Positions 52,632-64,000 are shown, counted from the stretch's first letter. The stretch is DNA of 64,000 nt from Paraburkholderia sp. BL25I1N1 (GCF_003002025.1 NZ_PVZB01000008.1:1-64000), one strand, 5' to 3'. Made by a program: numbers and translations. The notes: generated by a model not told the origin, from the sequence alone.

Positions 52632-53879
52632 CTACGCCGGAAACGTCATCGACACCACGAACCCGCCGTCGGCCGCGTTATCCGCATGAAAAGCGCCGCT
52701 GTTATAGCGCACCAGACGCCGAACGATCGCGAGGCCCAAGCCGCAATGCGCATCGCCGCTCCGTGCTTCGTCGAGTCGCACGAAGGGTTGCAGCGCGCGG
52801 TCGAGCTGACCGCCGGGAATGCCGCCGCCGTGATCGCGCACCTCTAGCGTGAAGCGGCCGTTATGCCGTGACGTCGAGATTTCCGCCGGCGGTTCGCCAT
52901 AGGTGAGTGCGTTCTCGATCAGGTTCGTCAGAATCCGGTCCAGGTCGACGAGCGGCAACTCGAAGCCGTCGCCGGCGTGCAGGTTCAGACGCACGAGTGC
53001 ATCGTCGGCGAGACTGTCGCCATAATGCCGGCGGCAATGCGCGTCGACGTTAGTGCGCGGCGACGTATCCGCGGTCTCGCGCGCGAAATCCAGAAACTGC
53101 GTGACGATGCGCGACAACGACTCCGCGTCGCGCAAAAAGCCGCGACGGTTCGCCTCGTCGGGCAGCAGATCCGCGCGCACCTGCATGCGCGTGATCGGCG
53201 CGCGCAGATCGTGCGCCACGCCGGCGAGCATCACCGCGCGTTCCTGGTCGGCCTGCGCAAGCTCATGCACCATCTGATTGAAGTCGCCGATCAATTCCTT
53301 CAACTCGCGCGGACCGCTCGCCTCGACGACCGGCGCGCGATGGCCGATGCGGAATTCGCGCGCCGCAAGCGCAAGCCGATGCAATGGCCGCTGCAAATGC
53401 CAGGCGCCGACCAATGCGATGATCACGGCAAGCACCAGCATGGTTGCCGATGCGCCGAGAAAGCGCCGTGGCGGCAGCATCGAATTCTGCAGTTTGAGCC
53501 AGTCCGAGTAGCCCGCGTAGTGCACCCACACCGTGCCGTCATCGGCGTCGGCCACCACCTGGCTGCCCGGCGGCAACTTCGCGCGCAGGTCCCGTTCGAA
53601 TGGACCCGACGTGTTCTCGCATGGCGCGGGACAGCCCGCCGCGATTGCGTCGCCCGCCTTGACATACGACACGCCGAGTATCGCCGAAACGTGCGACGCG
53701 GCCAGTGCGCCGTCGTGTTCGGCCTGGACAGCCAGAAGCAGCGCCTGCCGCGCATGACTCGTATCGATCTGCCCGCGCTCACGGTCCACGAGCAGCAGGG
53801 CGGTGATGTGCACCAGCACGATCAGGCTCACCGTCATCAAGGAGAGCCGGCCAAACAGTGTGTTAAAGGGATTGGTCAT
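52632..53879 (-). CDS. Two-component sensor histidine kinase
   Basis: A 415-residue EnvZ/RstB-type membrane kinase. Membrane helices lie at about 10-30 and 145-165 with a short periplasmic loop between, then a HAMP domain, a HisKA domain (phospho-His in GVAHDLRAPITRMQVRAD) and HATPase (NLIENALTYG, DHGGGIPGGQL, GDAHCGLGLAIVRRL). It overlaps the regulator gene by 17 bases. The pair is divergent from an RND efflux operon, which it may control. Confidence 0.9.
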   Translation of the reverse strand: MTNPFNTLFGRLSLMTVSLIVLVHITALLLVDRERGQIDTSHARQALLLAVQAEHDGALAASHVSAILGVSYVKAGDAIAAGCPAPCENTSGPFERDLRAKLPPGSQVVADADDGTVWVHYAGYSDWLKLQNSMLPPRRFLGASATMLVLAVIIALVGAWHLQRPLHRLALAAREFRIGHRAPVVEASGPRELKELIGDFNQMVHELAQADQERAVMLAGVAHDLRAPITRMQVRADLLPDEANRRGFLRDAESLSRIVTQFLDFARETADTSPRTNVDAHCRRHYGDSLADDALVRLNLHAGDGFELPLVDLDRILTNLIENALTYGEPPAEISTSRHNGRFTLEVRDHGGGIPGGQLDRALQPFVRLDEARSGDAHCGLGLAIVRRLVRYNSGAFHADNAADGGFVVSMTFPA

Positions 53880-54603
53880 CGTCACTGCCGCCAGGCACGA
53901 ACATGTAGCCGGTGCCGCGTATGGTCTGAATCAGGCGCGGATTGGCCGGATCCTCTTCGAGCAGACGGCGCAGGCGCCACACCGGCACGTCGATACCGCG
54001 TTCGGTCACTTCCGAATACGGGCCGTGCAGCAGATCGACGAGCTTCGAGCGCGACAGTGTTTCCATGGGATACAGGGCGAGCACTTCAAGCAACGCATAT
54101 TCACTACCGGTCAGCTTGAGCGGCTCGTCGTCGCGAAACAGCGTACGGCTCGCGAAATCGAGCCGGAAGCGGCCGAAGCGCAGCGCCTCGCGCTTCTCGA
54201 CCGGCGTCGTCGCGGCAGGCGCCGGTTGCGCATGCCGGCGCAGCACGGCATGAATGCGTGCGAGCAATTCCTGCGGCATGAACGGTTTGCCGAGATAGTC
54301 GTCGGCGCCGAGTTCGAGACCGACCACGCGATCCACGTCGTCGGCGCGCGCGGTCAGCATGATCACGGGAATCGTGTCGCCGTTGGCGCGCAATTGCTTG
54401 AGAGCGCTGAGTCCGTCGATGCCCGGCATCATCAGATCGAGCACGATGATGGACGGCCGCTCGCGTTCGAGCCGGCGAGCCAGATGATTGGCGTCGTGCA
54501 GCACGGACATCTCGATGCCGCGTTGCTGGAAGAAGGTTCGGAGCAGGTCGCGGAGGTCGGCGTCGTCGTCGACCAGTAAAACCTGGATGGGCGTGTCTGA
54601 CAT
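53863..54603 (-). CDS. OmpR-family response regulator
   Basis: A 246-residue regulator. The receiver has VLLVDDDADLR, phospho-Asp in IIVLDLMMPGIDG and Lys in YLGKPFMPQEL; the winged-helix output domain is at about 145-240 (SEYALLEVLALYPMETLSRSKLVDLLHG, then LRRLLEEDPANPRLIQTIRGTGYMF). The ATG at 54603 is at the usual domain boundary. It is co-transcribed with the downstream kinase and divergent from the efflux genes. Confidence 0.92.
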   Translation of the reverse strand: MSDTPIQVLLVDDDADLRDLLRTFFQQRGIEMSVLHDANHLARRLERERPSIIVLDLMMPGIDGLSALKQLRANGDTIPVIMLTARADDVDRVVGLELGADDYLGKPFMPQELLARIHAVLRRHAQPAPAATTPVEKREALRFGRFRLDFASRTLFRDDEPLKLTGSEYALLEVLALYPMETLSRSKLVDLLHGPYSEVTERGIDVPVWRLRRLLEEDPANPRLIQTIRGTGYMFVPGGSDDDQSL

Positions 54604-54963
54604 GGCTGGGCCCTGATCGATGAGGACATTTGACTGACGGCGTTTGCGCGCGCCTGTCACTCGTCGAAATATATCGAATCGCGCGGCGCCGGCGGTTTCG
54701 GGTTCTTAACCGTGCTTACAGTTTATTACGGCAGCGGCGCCAGTTCGAGTGGCCTGCGCGAACTATCGCGTCCCTTCACGCCCCTCCACGCGATGACTCC
54801 TCACCGCGTTACACGTCGTAATCCCTTTCTAAGCCGCCGTAAGACGCTGCTCTCTATGCTGGGCCCCATCTTGCCGCCGGCGCGGCGCTGCGTGGGCTCT
54901 TCGCGAGCGAACGGCGCATGCCGGGCGGCCCTTGGTCGAATCCAGTCGAAGGATGCTCACAGC
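54604..54963. other. Divergent promoter region, regulator / efflux operon
   Basis: About 360 bases between the OmpR-type regulator and the membrane-fusion gene. It should hold both promoters and the regulator binding site, but no clear repeat is recognised. The open frame continuing upstream of the fusion protein lacks features of a signal peptide and is not used. Confidence 0.4.
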
Positions 54964-56193
54964 ATGCCCACTCTCTCCATCGTGGTCGAACCGTCGCGGC
55001 GCGCGCCGGCGTTCACGCTTCTTGCCGCGGCCGTTGCCGCCGCTACTTTCATGTTATCGGGTTGCGGCGAACAGGCGTCTCACGGGCCGATGCAGTCGGT
55101 TCCCGAAGTCAGCGTAGAAACGATCACGCCGCATGCCGTCGTGTCGAGCACGGAATTGTCCGGGCGGCTCTCGGCGATTCGCGTCGCCGAAGTCAGGCCG
55201 CAGGTTGAAGGCATCGTCAGAAAGCGCCTGTTCACCGAGGGCTCGCAAGTCGCGGCCGGTGCCGTGCTGTATCAGATCGACGCGTCCAGTTATCAAGCCA
55301 CTTATGACCAGGCAGTCGGCACGCTGGCCAAAGCAGTGGCGACGGCCAGCGCCGCACAGACCAAGGCCGCGCGCTATGCCGAGCTCTCGAAGATCCAGGG
55401 CGTGAGTCGCCAGGACTACGACGACGCCGTCGCCGCATTGGACGAAGCAAAAGCCGACGTGGTCGCCGATCGCGCTGCGTTAAAGACCGCGGCGATCAAC
55501 CTCGGCTACACGAAGGTGGTGGCGCCGATTGCGGGCCGCATCGGCAAATCGAGCGTGACCGAAGGCGCGCTCGTGACTGCCGAACAGACCACCGCGCTCG
55601 CAACCGTGCAAGCAACCACGGAAATGTATCTCGACGTCACGCGCTCTTCCGCGGACTGGCTGCGCTTGCAGAAGGAATTCGCGAGCGGGCAATTGCAGCA
55701 GTCGGGAACGGACGGCGCCGTCGTTCATCTGGTGATGGAAGACGGCAGCACGTATGCGCAACCCGGCAAGCTGCTGTTCTCCGATATCACCGTCGATGCC
55801 ACCACCGGTTCGGTGACCTTGCGCTGCGTGTTTCCGAATCCCGACGGCGTGTTGCTGCCCGGCATGTTCGTGCGCGCGCGACTCGAAGAAGGCGTGAATC
55901 AGCAGGCGATCACGGTGCCGCAACTCGCGGTTTCGCGTGCGTCGGACGGCTCGGCCAGTGTGCTCACCGTCGGCGCCGACAACAAGGTCGCGCAAACCGC
56001 CGTGACCGCCGACACCGCGTCAGGCAGCGACTGGCTCGTCACGAGCGGCCTCAAGGCGGGCGATCGCGTGATCGTCGCGGGCTCGCAGAACGCGCGCGCG
56101 GGCGCGGTCGTCAAGCCGGTCGAAAGTCCCGGCACATCGGGCAAATCGGGTACGCCCGCCACCGCGGACAACACGTCGGCAGCACATAGTTAA
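54964..56193 (+). CDS. RND efflux periplasmic adaptor (AcrA/MexA-like)
   Basis: A 409-residue membrane-fusion lipoprotein (lipobox MLSGC). The barrel-sandwich lipoyl halves (VRPQVEGIVRKRLFTEGSQVAAGAVLYQIDA and GYTKVVAPIAGRIGKSSVTEGALVT) flank an alpha-hairpin (about 95-165). A beta-barrel and membrane-proximal domain follow, with a Ser/Thr/Gly tail. It links the RND pump and the outer-membrane channel. First gene of the three-gene efflux operon. Confidence 0.92.
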   Translation: MPTLSIVVEPSRRAPAFTLLAAAVAAATFMLSGCGEQASHGPMQSVPEVSVETITPHAVVSSTELSGRLSAIRVAEVRPQVEGIVRKRLFTEGSQVAAGAVLYQIDASSYQATYDQAVGTLAKAVATASAAQTKAARYAELSKIQGVSRQDYDDAVAALDEAKADVVADRAALKTAAINLGYTKVVAPIAGRIGKSSVTEGALVTAEQTTALATVQATTEMYLDVTRSSADWLRLQKEFASGQLQQSGTDGAVVHLVMEDGSTYAQPGKLLFSDITVDATTGSVTLRCVFPNPDGVLLPGMFVRARLEEGVNQQAITVPQLAVSRASDGSASVLTVGADNKVAQTAVTADTASGSDWLVTSGLKAGDRVIVAGSQNARAGAVVKPVESPGTSGKSGTPATADNTSAAHS

Positions 56194-56205
56194 AGCGAGA
56201 TTCTC

Positions 56206-59200
56206 ATGGCAGGATTTTTTATCAACCGACCGATTCTCGCGTGGGTCATCGCCATCGTCATCATGATGATTGGCGGCGCTTCCATCGGGACGCTTCCCGT
56301 CGAACAGTATCCGAGCGTGGCGCCGGTCTCCGTGCAGATCACCGCCACCTATCCCGGCGCCTCGGCGGAAACGATCGCCACTACCGTCACGCAGGTGATC
56401 GAGCAGAAGCTGAGCGGCATCGACCATCTGCTCTACATGTCGTCCACCAGCAGTTCGTCGGGACAAGCGCGTATCACGCTGACGTTTCAGCAGGGCACCA
56501 AGGCAGACATTGCTCAGGTGCAGGTGCAGAACAAGGTCGAGCAGGCCAGTTCGTCGCTGCCGGAGACGGTTCAGGAGCAAGGCGTGCAGGTCGCGAAAGC
56601 GGCCAACGCTTTCCTGATGATCGTGTCCTTGTCGTCGACGGACGGCAGCATGAATTCCATCGATCTCGGCAATATCATCGCGACGCAAATCGAGGACCCG
56701 CTCACGCAGATCGACGGCGTGGGCGACGTCACGCTGTTCGGCGCGCAACACGCCATGCGCATCTGGCTCGACCCGGTGAAGTTGCAGGCAGTCGGACTGA
56801 CCACGGCCGACGTGACCACCGCGATCACGAATCAGAACGTGCAACTCTCGGTGGGCCAGATTGGCGGCTTGCCTTCCACGAAAGCGCAGGCCATCAACGC
56901 GACGGTTTCCGCGTCGAGCCTGCTCACTACGCCCGCGCAGTTCGGCGCGATTCTGTTGCGTGTGAATAGCGACGGCTCGAAGGTCATGCTCAAGGACGTC
57001 GCGCGCGTCGAGGTGGGCGGCGACGACTACAGTACCGACTCGCGCCTGAACGGCAAGCCGGCCGCATCGCTCGCGGTCAAGCTCGCGAGCGGCGCGAATG
57101 CCATGAGCGTGGCGAAGGCCGTGCGTGCGAAGCTCGACGAAATGAGCGGGCAGTTGCCGCGCAACGTGGTGGTCGATTATCCATACGACACCACGCCGTT
57201 CGTGAAGATCTCGATCGAAGAGGTCGTGAAGACACTGGTCGAAGCGGTCATGCTGGTGTTCGTCGTGATGTACGTGTTTTTGCAGAACCTGCGCGCGACG
57301 CTGATTCCGACCATTGTCGTGCCGGTCGCTTTGCTCGGCACGTTCGCGGTGATGTCGGCGGTCGGCTTTTCGATCAACGTGCTGTCGATGTTCGGGCTCG
57401 TGCTGGCGATCGGCCTGCTGGTGGACGACGCCATCGTGGTTGTCGAAAACGTCGAGCGGTTGATCGCCGAAGAAGGACTGTCGCCCGTCGAAGCCACGCG
57501 CAAGGCGATGAAGCAGATCACCGGCGCGCTGGTCGGTATCACGACGGTCTTGATCGCCGTGTTCATTCCGATGGCTTTCTTCTCGGGCTCGACCGGCGCG
57601 ATCTACCGGCAGTTCTCCGTGACGATCGTCGCGGCGATGCTTCTCTCGGTGTTCCTCGCGCTCACACTCACGCCGGCGTTGTGCGCGACCTTGCTGCGGC
57701 GCGCGGACGTCGAGCATCACGCGAAGCGTGGCGTGTTCGGCTGGTTCAACCGCGTGCTTGCGCGCGGCACCGATCGCTACGACTCGGCGGTCTCGCGTGT
57801 GATCGGCAATCCGATCCGCTACATGGTGATCTACGTATTGATCGCGGGCGTCGTGGCGTTGCTCTTCATGAAGCTGCCGTCGTCGTACTTGCCGGACGAG
57901 GATCAGGGGATCATCATCACGTCGATTTCCACGCCCGTCGGCACGCCGGCCGCGCAGACGCTGGAGACCGTGAAAAAGGTCGAAGCTTATTATCTCGGGC
58001 TTCCGCAGGTCGACAAGATCATCGCGCTGACGGGTTTCAGCTTCAACGGCTCCGGACAGAACAACGCGTTGACCTTCGTCCGGCTCAAGGACTGGAGCAC
58101 CCGGCGCGGCAAAGACAGCTCGGCGGCGGCGCTCATCCAGCACGCCAACATGCACTTCGCGGCCACGCGCGACGCGCAGATTTTCGCGCTCAATCCGCCA
58201 GCCATTCAGGAACTCGGCACGCAGAGCGGCCTCGACTTCGAACTGGAAGATCGCGCGGGCCAAGGTCACGACAAGCTGATGGCCGCGCGCCAGCAACTGC
58301 TCGCGCTCGCAGCCAAAGACAGCGCGCTGTCCGGCATGCGCCCCGGCGGTCTCGACGACACGCCGCAGTTCCATGTCGACATCGACCGTGAGAAGGCGAG
58401 CGCCCTCGGACTTTCCATTGCCGATGTGAACGACACGTTGCAGACCGCGTTCGGCTCGTCGTATGTGAACAACTATGTCGATACGGGGCGGATTCAAAAG
58501 GTCTACGTGCAGGCCGACGCGCCGTACCGGATGATGCCGTCGGACATCGGCCGATGGTATGTGCGGTCGGGCACCGCTTCGACGAGCACAAGTACCAGTG
58601 CGGCCACCACAACGAGCAGTACGAGCACCACGACCACCAGCGGCTACGACGGCGAGATGGTGCCCTTCTCCGCCTTCGCCACCGGCAAATGGACCTTTGG
58701 GCCGCCGCAGATCGAGCGCTTCAACCGCACGCTGGCGATGGAAATCACCGCGCAAACCGGTGCGAATACCAGCACGGGCCAGGCAATGGACGCCGTTGAC
58801 GCGCTGGTCAAGAAACTGCCCGCGGGCTACGGCATCGACTGGACTGGACAATCGTACCAGGAGCGCATCGCCGGCTCTCAGGCGATCTATCTGTACGCGA
58901 TCTCGTTGATCGTCGTGTTCCTCTGTCTCGCCGGACTGTACGAAAGCTGGTCCATTCCGATCGCGGTGATTCTGGTGGTGCCGCTCGGCGTGCTCGGCGC
59001 GGTGCTGGGCGCGCATATCCGCGGGCTCTCCGACGACATTTACTTCAAGGTCGGCCTGCTCGCGACCATTGGTCTGTCCACCAAGAACGCGATCCTGATT
59101 GTCGAATTCGCCAAGGATCTGCAAGCGCAGGGCCATGGACTGATCGAAGCCATCGTCGAAGCCGCCAGGCTGCGGCTGCGGCCGATTCTGATGACGTCGC

Positions 59201-59399
59201 TCGCGTTCATATTCGGCGTCTTGCCGCTCGTGATCAGCAGCGGCGCCGGTTCTGCGAGCCGTCATGCAATCGGCACCGGTGTGATGGGCGGCATGATCGC
59301 CGCGACGCTCCTCGCGATTTTCTTCGTGCCGGTGTTCTTCGTCGTCGTGCGACGCCTGTTCGGCGAACACGGCGACCCCAAGCAACAGGAAGGTGTTGA

Positions 59400-59403
<4 letters not shown>
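56206..59403 (+). CDS. RND multidrug efflux pump (AcrB/MexB-like)
   Basis: A 1065-residue HAE1-type transporter. Two six-helix bundles with large periplasmic domains; the proton-relay Asp pair in TM4 is intact (GLLVDDAIVVVENVERLI), and it has the usual start MAGFFINRPILAWVIAI. A Ser/Thr-rich insert at about residues 790-813 (TSTSTSTSAATTTSSTSTTTTS-type, only S, T and A) lies in the second periplasmic half and is unusual for the family. Twelve bases after the adaptor gene. Confidence 0.95.
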
Positions 59404-60845
<1,442 letters not shown>

Positions 60846-60851
60846 AAGCGT

Positions 60852-60938
60852 ACAGGTGAGAAGATTCGGGAGCCGGCGAGGTGAGAATACCGCTACCTGT
60901 GTGCGCACTTTAAATCTAAAGGTGAGGGAATTCGGGAG
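60852..60938 (-). repeat. Iteron cluster D (two full and one partial copy)
   Basis: Copies of the origin motif in the same inverted orientation as clusters B and C: ACAGGTGAGAAGATTCGGGA at 60852, a partial CGAGGTGAGAATACC at 60878, and AAAGGTGAGGGAATTCGGGA at 60918. They fill the gap right after the efflux operon. Confidence 0.8.
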
Positions 60939-60954
60939 CAGAAGTCCAGGACCA

Positions 60955-61134
60955 TTGAACAGTGTTTTCCGTGACCTTGACGCTCATTTCCCAGCAAACT
61001 ACGATTCGATCCACGTCTATTCGACGCTTCCATTCAATGGACGTCCAACCCTGCTGGAGATCACCATGCGCGTGAAGCACGAGCACGACGTCAGCCGGCG
61101 CGGCGAAGGTCACGTCGAGCATTTTCCTCAATGA
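60955..61134 (+). CDS. Possible 59-residue small protein upstream of AlkD
   Basis: An open frame from TTG 60955, with a CCAGGA site upstream, ends by overlapping the alkD start (ATGA). The translation (NSVFRDLDAHFPANYDSIHVYSTLPF...) has a natural composition, but the other strand is also open (60916-61131), so either or neither may be real. Confidence 0.3.
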   Translation: MNSVFRDLDAHFPANYDSIHVYSTLPFNGRPTLLEITMRVKHEHDVSRRGEGHVEHFPQ

Positions 61135-61832
61135 CGCTCAACGCCTTCGTCAAGGAAATCAAGGCGGCGCTTGCTCCCCATGCGGACGCGGAGCGCGCGC
61201 TCGCCATGCGCGCCTATATGCGTCACCAGTTCAACTTTATCGGTGTGCCGACGCCGCTGCGGCGCCAAGCGGTAACGCCGGTTTTCAAGCGGCTGCCGGT
61301 GGAGAACGCCGATCACTTGCTGGCGTGTGCCAATCGCTTATGGACGATGCCGGCGCGCGAATACCAGTACGTCGCGACCGATCTGCTGGCGCGCAACTGC
61401 AAAACACTTGCCGTCACTGACATCGCGCATTTGCTGACCATCGCTCAGAATGCTTCGTGGTGGGATTCGATCGACCCCCTCGCGGCGGTGGTCGGTCACG
61501 TGCTGAAAGCGGCGCGAATCCAGACGCCGCAAGCGCAAGTTCAGGCCGCAATGGATGCGGCGCTTCTGCACGAATCCATGTGGGTGCGCCGCATCGCGAT
61601 GATTCATCAACTCGGCTGGCGCGGGCATACCGACGAAGATCGCCTGTTCGGCTACGCGCGTTCGCTGGCTGCGGAAAAAGACTTCTTTATCCGCAAGGCG
61701 ATCGGTTGGGCACTGCGGGATTACGCATGGCATGCGCCCAAGGCGGTGAGCGATTTTTTATCGGCGTCGCGAGAGCTCGTCTCGCCGCTCACCTTGCGCG
61801 AGGCGTCGAAGCATCTTCCGCCGATTCGCTGA
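61131..61832 (+). CDS. AlkD-like DNA alkylation repair protein
   Basis: A 233-residue all-helical HEAT-repeat-like protein of the AlkD/AlkC glycosylase family: YMRHQFNFIGVPTPLRRQ, REYQYVATDLLARN, the DNA-contact SWWDSIDPLA and FIRKAIGWALRDYAWHAP. AlkD removes N3- and N7-alkylpurines without base flipping. Length matches the family (about 230). The start overlaps a possible short upstream frame. Confidence 0.88.
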   Translation: MTLNAFVKEIKAALAPHADAERALAMRAYMRHQFNFIGVPTPLRRQAVTPVFKRLPVENADHLLACANRLWTMPAREYQYVATDLLARNCKTLAVTDIAHLLTIAQNASWWDSIDPLAAVVGHVLKAARIQTPQAQVQAAMDAALLHESMWVRRIAMIHQLGWRGHTDEDRLFGYARSLAAEKDFFIRKAIGWALRDYAWHAPKAVSDFLSASRELVSPLTLREASKHLPPIR

Positions 61833-61869
61833 CGGTGCTTCGACCACCTTGCATTCGCCCACAAGCGGT

Positions 61870-63645
61870 TTAATCGCCGCCGTGCGCGAGCGCCACACGC
61901 GCTTTGTCTTCCGGACTGTCCGCAACGAAATACTTCTTCGCCCACGACCCGTCCGGCGCCAGCATCAATCGCTCATGCGTGCCGTCGTTCTTTTGCCGTA
62001 TCGCCAACGCGCGCGCCCGATAGTGTTCGTAGAGCCGTAGAAATTCCGCGAGATACGTGCCGGCGATGCGGCGGTCGCGAATCTCCAGCAGGTTCTCGTC
62101 GTTGAAATGTTCCGAGTTGTTGCTCATATTTGCTGAGCCTGTGTAGACGACGGGATTCGGACCCTCCGCATCGATGACGAGAAACTTGTGGTGAATGATG
62201 ACCGGCGCGTAGCTCGGCGCGTGTTCGCCTGGAAAAAGGCGCAACTCGGGTTCGAAGCCTGCCGGCACGGTCGCCGGTGAAAAATACTCCGCGTCGATCA
62301 CGTCGTGCTTGTCGCGGCCGCGGTGATATAGCTCCATGTTGGCGAGCGCGGTCGTCGAGACGATCTGTCCGTTCTTCTCCGCGTCCTCCGCTGCCTGCGC
62401 CGACGTCGGGCTGATGTGGTTGACCAGGCCGAACATCATCCGGCCTTTGTCGCCGGCCGCGAAACAGGCATCGCGCAGCGGCGCGTCGGTCGGCATGAAG
62501 AGGCAGAACACCACCGAGTGTTTCGCCTTGTTGATGGCGTCGACGATCGTGTCGATCTGCAAACGCGAGTCGTTTGCTTCCGGCGAAAAACAGACCCGCA
62601 CTTTCGCGCTGCCGATCGCAATCGAGTCGGACCAGCCAGGCGTGAGCTTGGCCGTCGCGGCAATGCTCGGATTGCCGGCGAGCGCCTTGGCGCGTTCGCT
62701 ATACAGCGCGGCCAATTCCGGCGAATCGAACAGATGGAGCACATTGGCCTGCTCCGTGATGCCTTCGGTGGTGAAGTTGGCCGAGCCCGTCAGTACCCGA
62801 GCCGGCGACGCCTCGCCGTTGCCGTTGTCCACCACGATGAACTTGTCATGCATGATGTGCGTCTTGTCGCGCGGCGCGAAGGTGGCGACATCGGCAAGTT
62901 GATCGACTGCGGGCTGATTCGGCGACGGCGCCGGCGGCTTGCCCTTCTGCGAGACTTTGTGCGAGTCGTAAACGATGGCGAGCGATGCTTTGCCCTGCTT
63001 CTTGCCGAAGGCCTCGAAGGCGGGAATCGCCCAGAGCGGATCGGTCAGGTGATACACCGCCGACGCCGCGCGATGCGCATGACCGAGCGTGAGCGCGAAA
63101 ACTTCCTGCAGATCGTTCGCGAGCCATGTGCGCAGGCGCAACGCTTGCTCCGGTGACGGCGCCGCATTCGGCGCCAGATGCAGCGCCGCGACTTTGCGCG
63201 CGAATGCCTGCGAACTGACCACGGCGCGGTTGAACCACGAGCCGATGTTCGCTTCCGTATGTGCGGGCAGGGTCAGCTTGCATTCGCCTTTCTGCGCGTC
63301 GAGCAATTGCGGCGCCTCCGGCGCGCCGACCACTGGATAGACGAGATACGTGAACGACTTCTCCCGATCCGCTTCGTCGATTCGCGCATCCCACCACATG
63401 AATTTCTGAATGGGCGCTTCATTCGTGGGCGCGTCTTTCTGCGTGTCAGGCACCACGCCTTTGAAGGTCAGCCGGTTGGGCAGCCAGCTGCTGGCTTCGC
63501 GTTCGTGTCCGTCGGCGGCGAGAAAGCCCGGCGTCCGTTTGATGGCGAAACCCAGGAAGTCTTCGCGCGTGCCGCCTTCGGGCCAATCGAAAGCGAGCAG
63601 GACGAGGGTCGGGGACAGATAGCTGCGCACGCTTACATTCATCAT
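61870..63645 (-). CDS. Phospholipase D-family protein with two HKD motifs
   Basis: A 591-residue cytoplasmic-looking protein with two HxKxxxxD motifs: HDKFIVVD near residue 275 followed by LTGSANFTTEG, and HHKFLVID near residue 495 followed by YTGSANMSNNSEHFN. The halves form one PLD active site acting on phosphodiesters (lipid or DNA). The first 200 residues are an extra N-terminal domain. No signal peptide is seen. The ATG at 63645 has a GGAG site; the upstream open frame is not used. Nuclease versus lipase activity is undecided. Confidence 0.88.
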   Translation of the reverse strand: MMNVSVRSYLSPTLVLLAFDWPEGGTREDFLGFAIKRTPGFLAADGHEREASSWLPNRLTFKGVVPDTQKDAPTNEAPIQKFMWWDARIDEADREKSFTYLVYPVVGAPEAPQLLDAQKGECKLTLPAHTEANIGSWFNRAVVSSQAFARKVAALHLAPNAAPSPEQALRLRTWLANDLQEVFALTLGHAHRAASAVYHLTDPLWAIPAFEAFGKKQGKASLAIVYDSHKVSQKGKPPAPSPNQPAVDQLADVATFAPRDKTHIMHDKFIVVDNGNGEASPARVLTGSANFTTEGITEQANVLHLFDSPELAALYSERAKALAGNPSIAATAKLTPGWSDSIAIGSAKVRVCFSPEANDSRLQIDTIVDAINKAKHSVVFCLFMPTDAPLRDACFAAGDKGRMMFGLVNHISPTSAQAAEDAEKNGQIVSTTALANMELYHRGRDKHDVIDAEYFSPATVPAGFEPELRLFPGEHAPSYAPVIIHHKFLVIDAEGPNPVVYTGSANMSNNSEHFNDENLLEIRDRRIAGTYLAEFLRLYEHYRARALAIRQKNDGTHERLMLAPDGSWAKKYFVADSPEDKARVALAHGGD

Positions 63646-63924
63646 TTGGCTCCGTGATGTCGAACGGAGCTTTAGTCTGGATGCGCAGTTTGTTGAAATG
63701 GTGACAAGAACCAAAATCAAAAAAGATATTAATTAACGGCGCTTTACGCGGAAACTTTAGCCATTAATTTAGAGCGTTGAATACGCTTTAAAAAAGTCTT
63801 CAGTCATCGCTTAGTAACATGCCTGCGCAATACTCCGCAGCGCTGCAAGTCAGACCAAAATTTCGCATAAAACGCGCTGCTCCCAACGAGGGCTGGCGCG
63901 AAGGCCAGACCCCGGGGGGTTCAC

Positions 63925-64000
63925 ATGACTATTCGTCATCGCATCACGTTATTGGTCGTTTTGATGTTCGTCGCGTTATCGGCGATTGGCGGTTACGCCG
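63925..64000 (+). CDS. Start of a methyl-accepting chemotaxis protein (cut by window end)
   Basis: The first 25 residues (MTIRHRITLLVVLMFVALSAIGGYA) are a single membrane anchor typical of Burkholderia methyl-accepting chemotaxis proteins. A GGGGGG stretch lies just before the ATG. The rest of the gene is outside the window, so the assignment rests on the N terminus only. Confidence 0.5.
   Translation, partial: MTIRHRITLLVVLMFVALSAIGGYA

Noticed and set aside
56020-59385. 1121-residue open frame antisense to the RND pump
   Set aside because: Its length comes from GC-rich codon bias on the other strand; composition is Arg/His-rich and no motif is present.

Overview
This window looks like the replication-origin region of a secondary chromosome (chromosome-2 type replicon) of a Burkholderiaceae bacterium, most likely Paraburkholderia. 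The evidence is the high GC content, Burkholderia-type small protein families (DUF4148, DUF2471-like), a complete squalene/hopanoid locus, and a parA-parB-rep block with 16-bp parS palindromes and a large iteron field. All calls come from reading the sequence and its translations by eye; no database search was run.

Layout. 0.3-5.5 kb: small secreted protein, Crp/Fnr regulator, Mpo1-like membrane protein, RarD-type permease, EgtD methyltransferase, acylphosphatase. 5.6-21.5 kb: hopanoid region in alternating transcription units: hpnA; hpnC-hpnB; ispH-hpnH; hpnM divergent from hpnN-mlaA; and hpnD-hpnE-shc-hpnG. Together they cover squalene synthesis (HpnC/D/E), cyclisation (Shc), side-chain extension (HpnH/HpnG), an accessory IspH for isoprenoid supply, and lipid transport (HpnM, HpnN, MlaA). 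21.7-26.7 kb: a CheY-CheC-diguanylate cyclase operon and a hybrid histidine kinase. 26.9-35.4 kb: stress and small hypothetical genes, a flavin reductase, three perfect DnaA boxes, an ECF sigma/anti-sigma pair, a GntP permease, an SsuA-like binding protein and ArsC.

35.8-44.1 kb is the origin: four parS sites, parA, parB, a Rep_3-type initiator transcribed leftwards, about 19 iterons, an AT-richer core, a KfrA-like coiled-coil protein with a zinc ribbon, and a tyrosine-recombinase-like protein with degenerate catalytic residues. 44.1-52.6 kb holds a small protein under a LexA-like box, kbl-tdh with a divergent XRE-cupin regulator, yceI/tetR, and several small membrane or exported proteins. 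52.6-60.8 kb is a two-component system divergent from a tripartite RND efflux operon. 61-64 kb has AlkD, a phospholipase-D family protein and the start of a chemoreceptor.

The most interesting signal is the iteron family. The same about 20-bp motif (CTCCYGRAAAWCCTCACCTT) recurs outside the origin, in clusters at 42.93-42.97, 51.69-52.05 and 60.85-60.94 kb. All copies right of the origin core are inverted relative to those on the left, and the 51.7-kb cluster is a regular array with a dominant 38-bp period. This suggests a dispersed, polarity-biased set of initiator-binding sites, or another leading-strand-oriented chromosome signal, spread over more than 21 kb.
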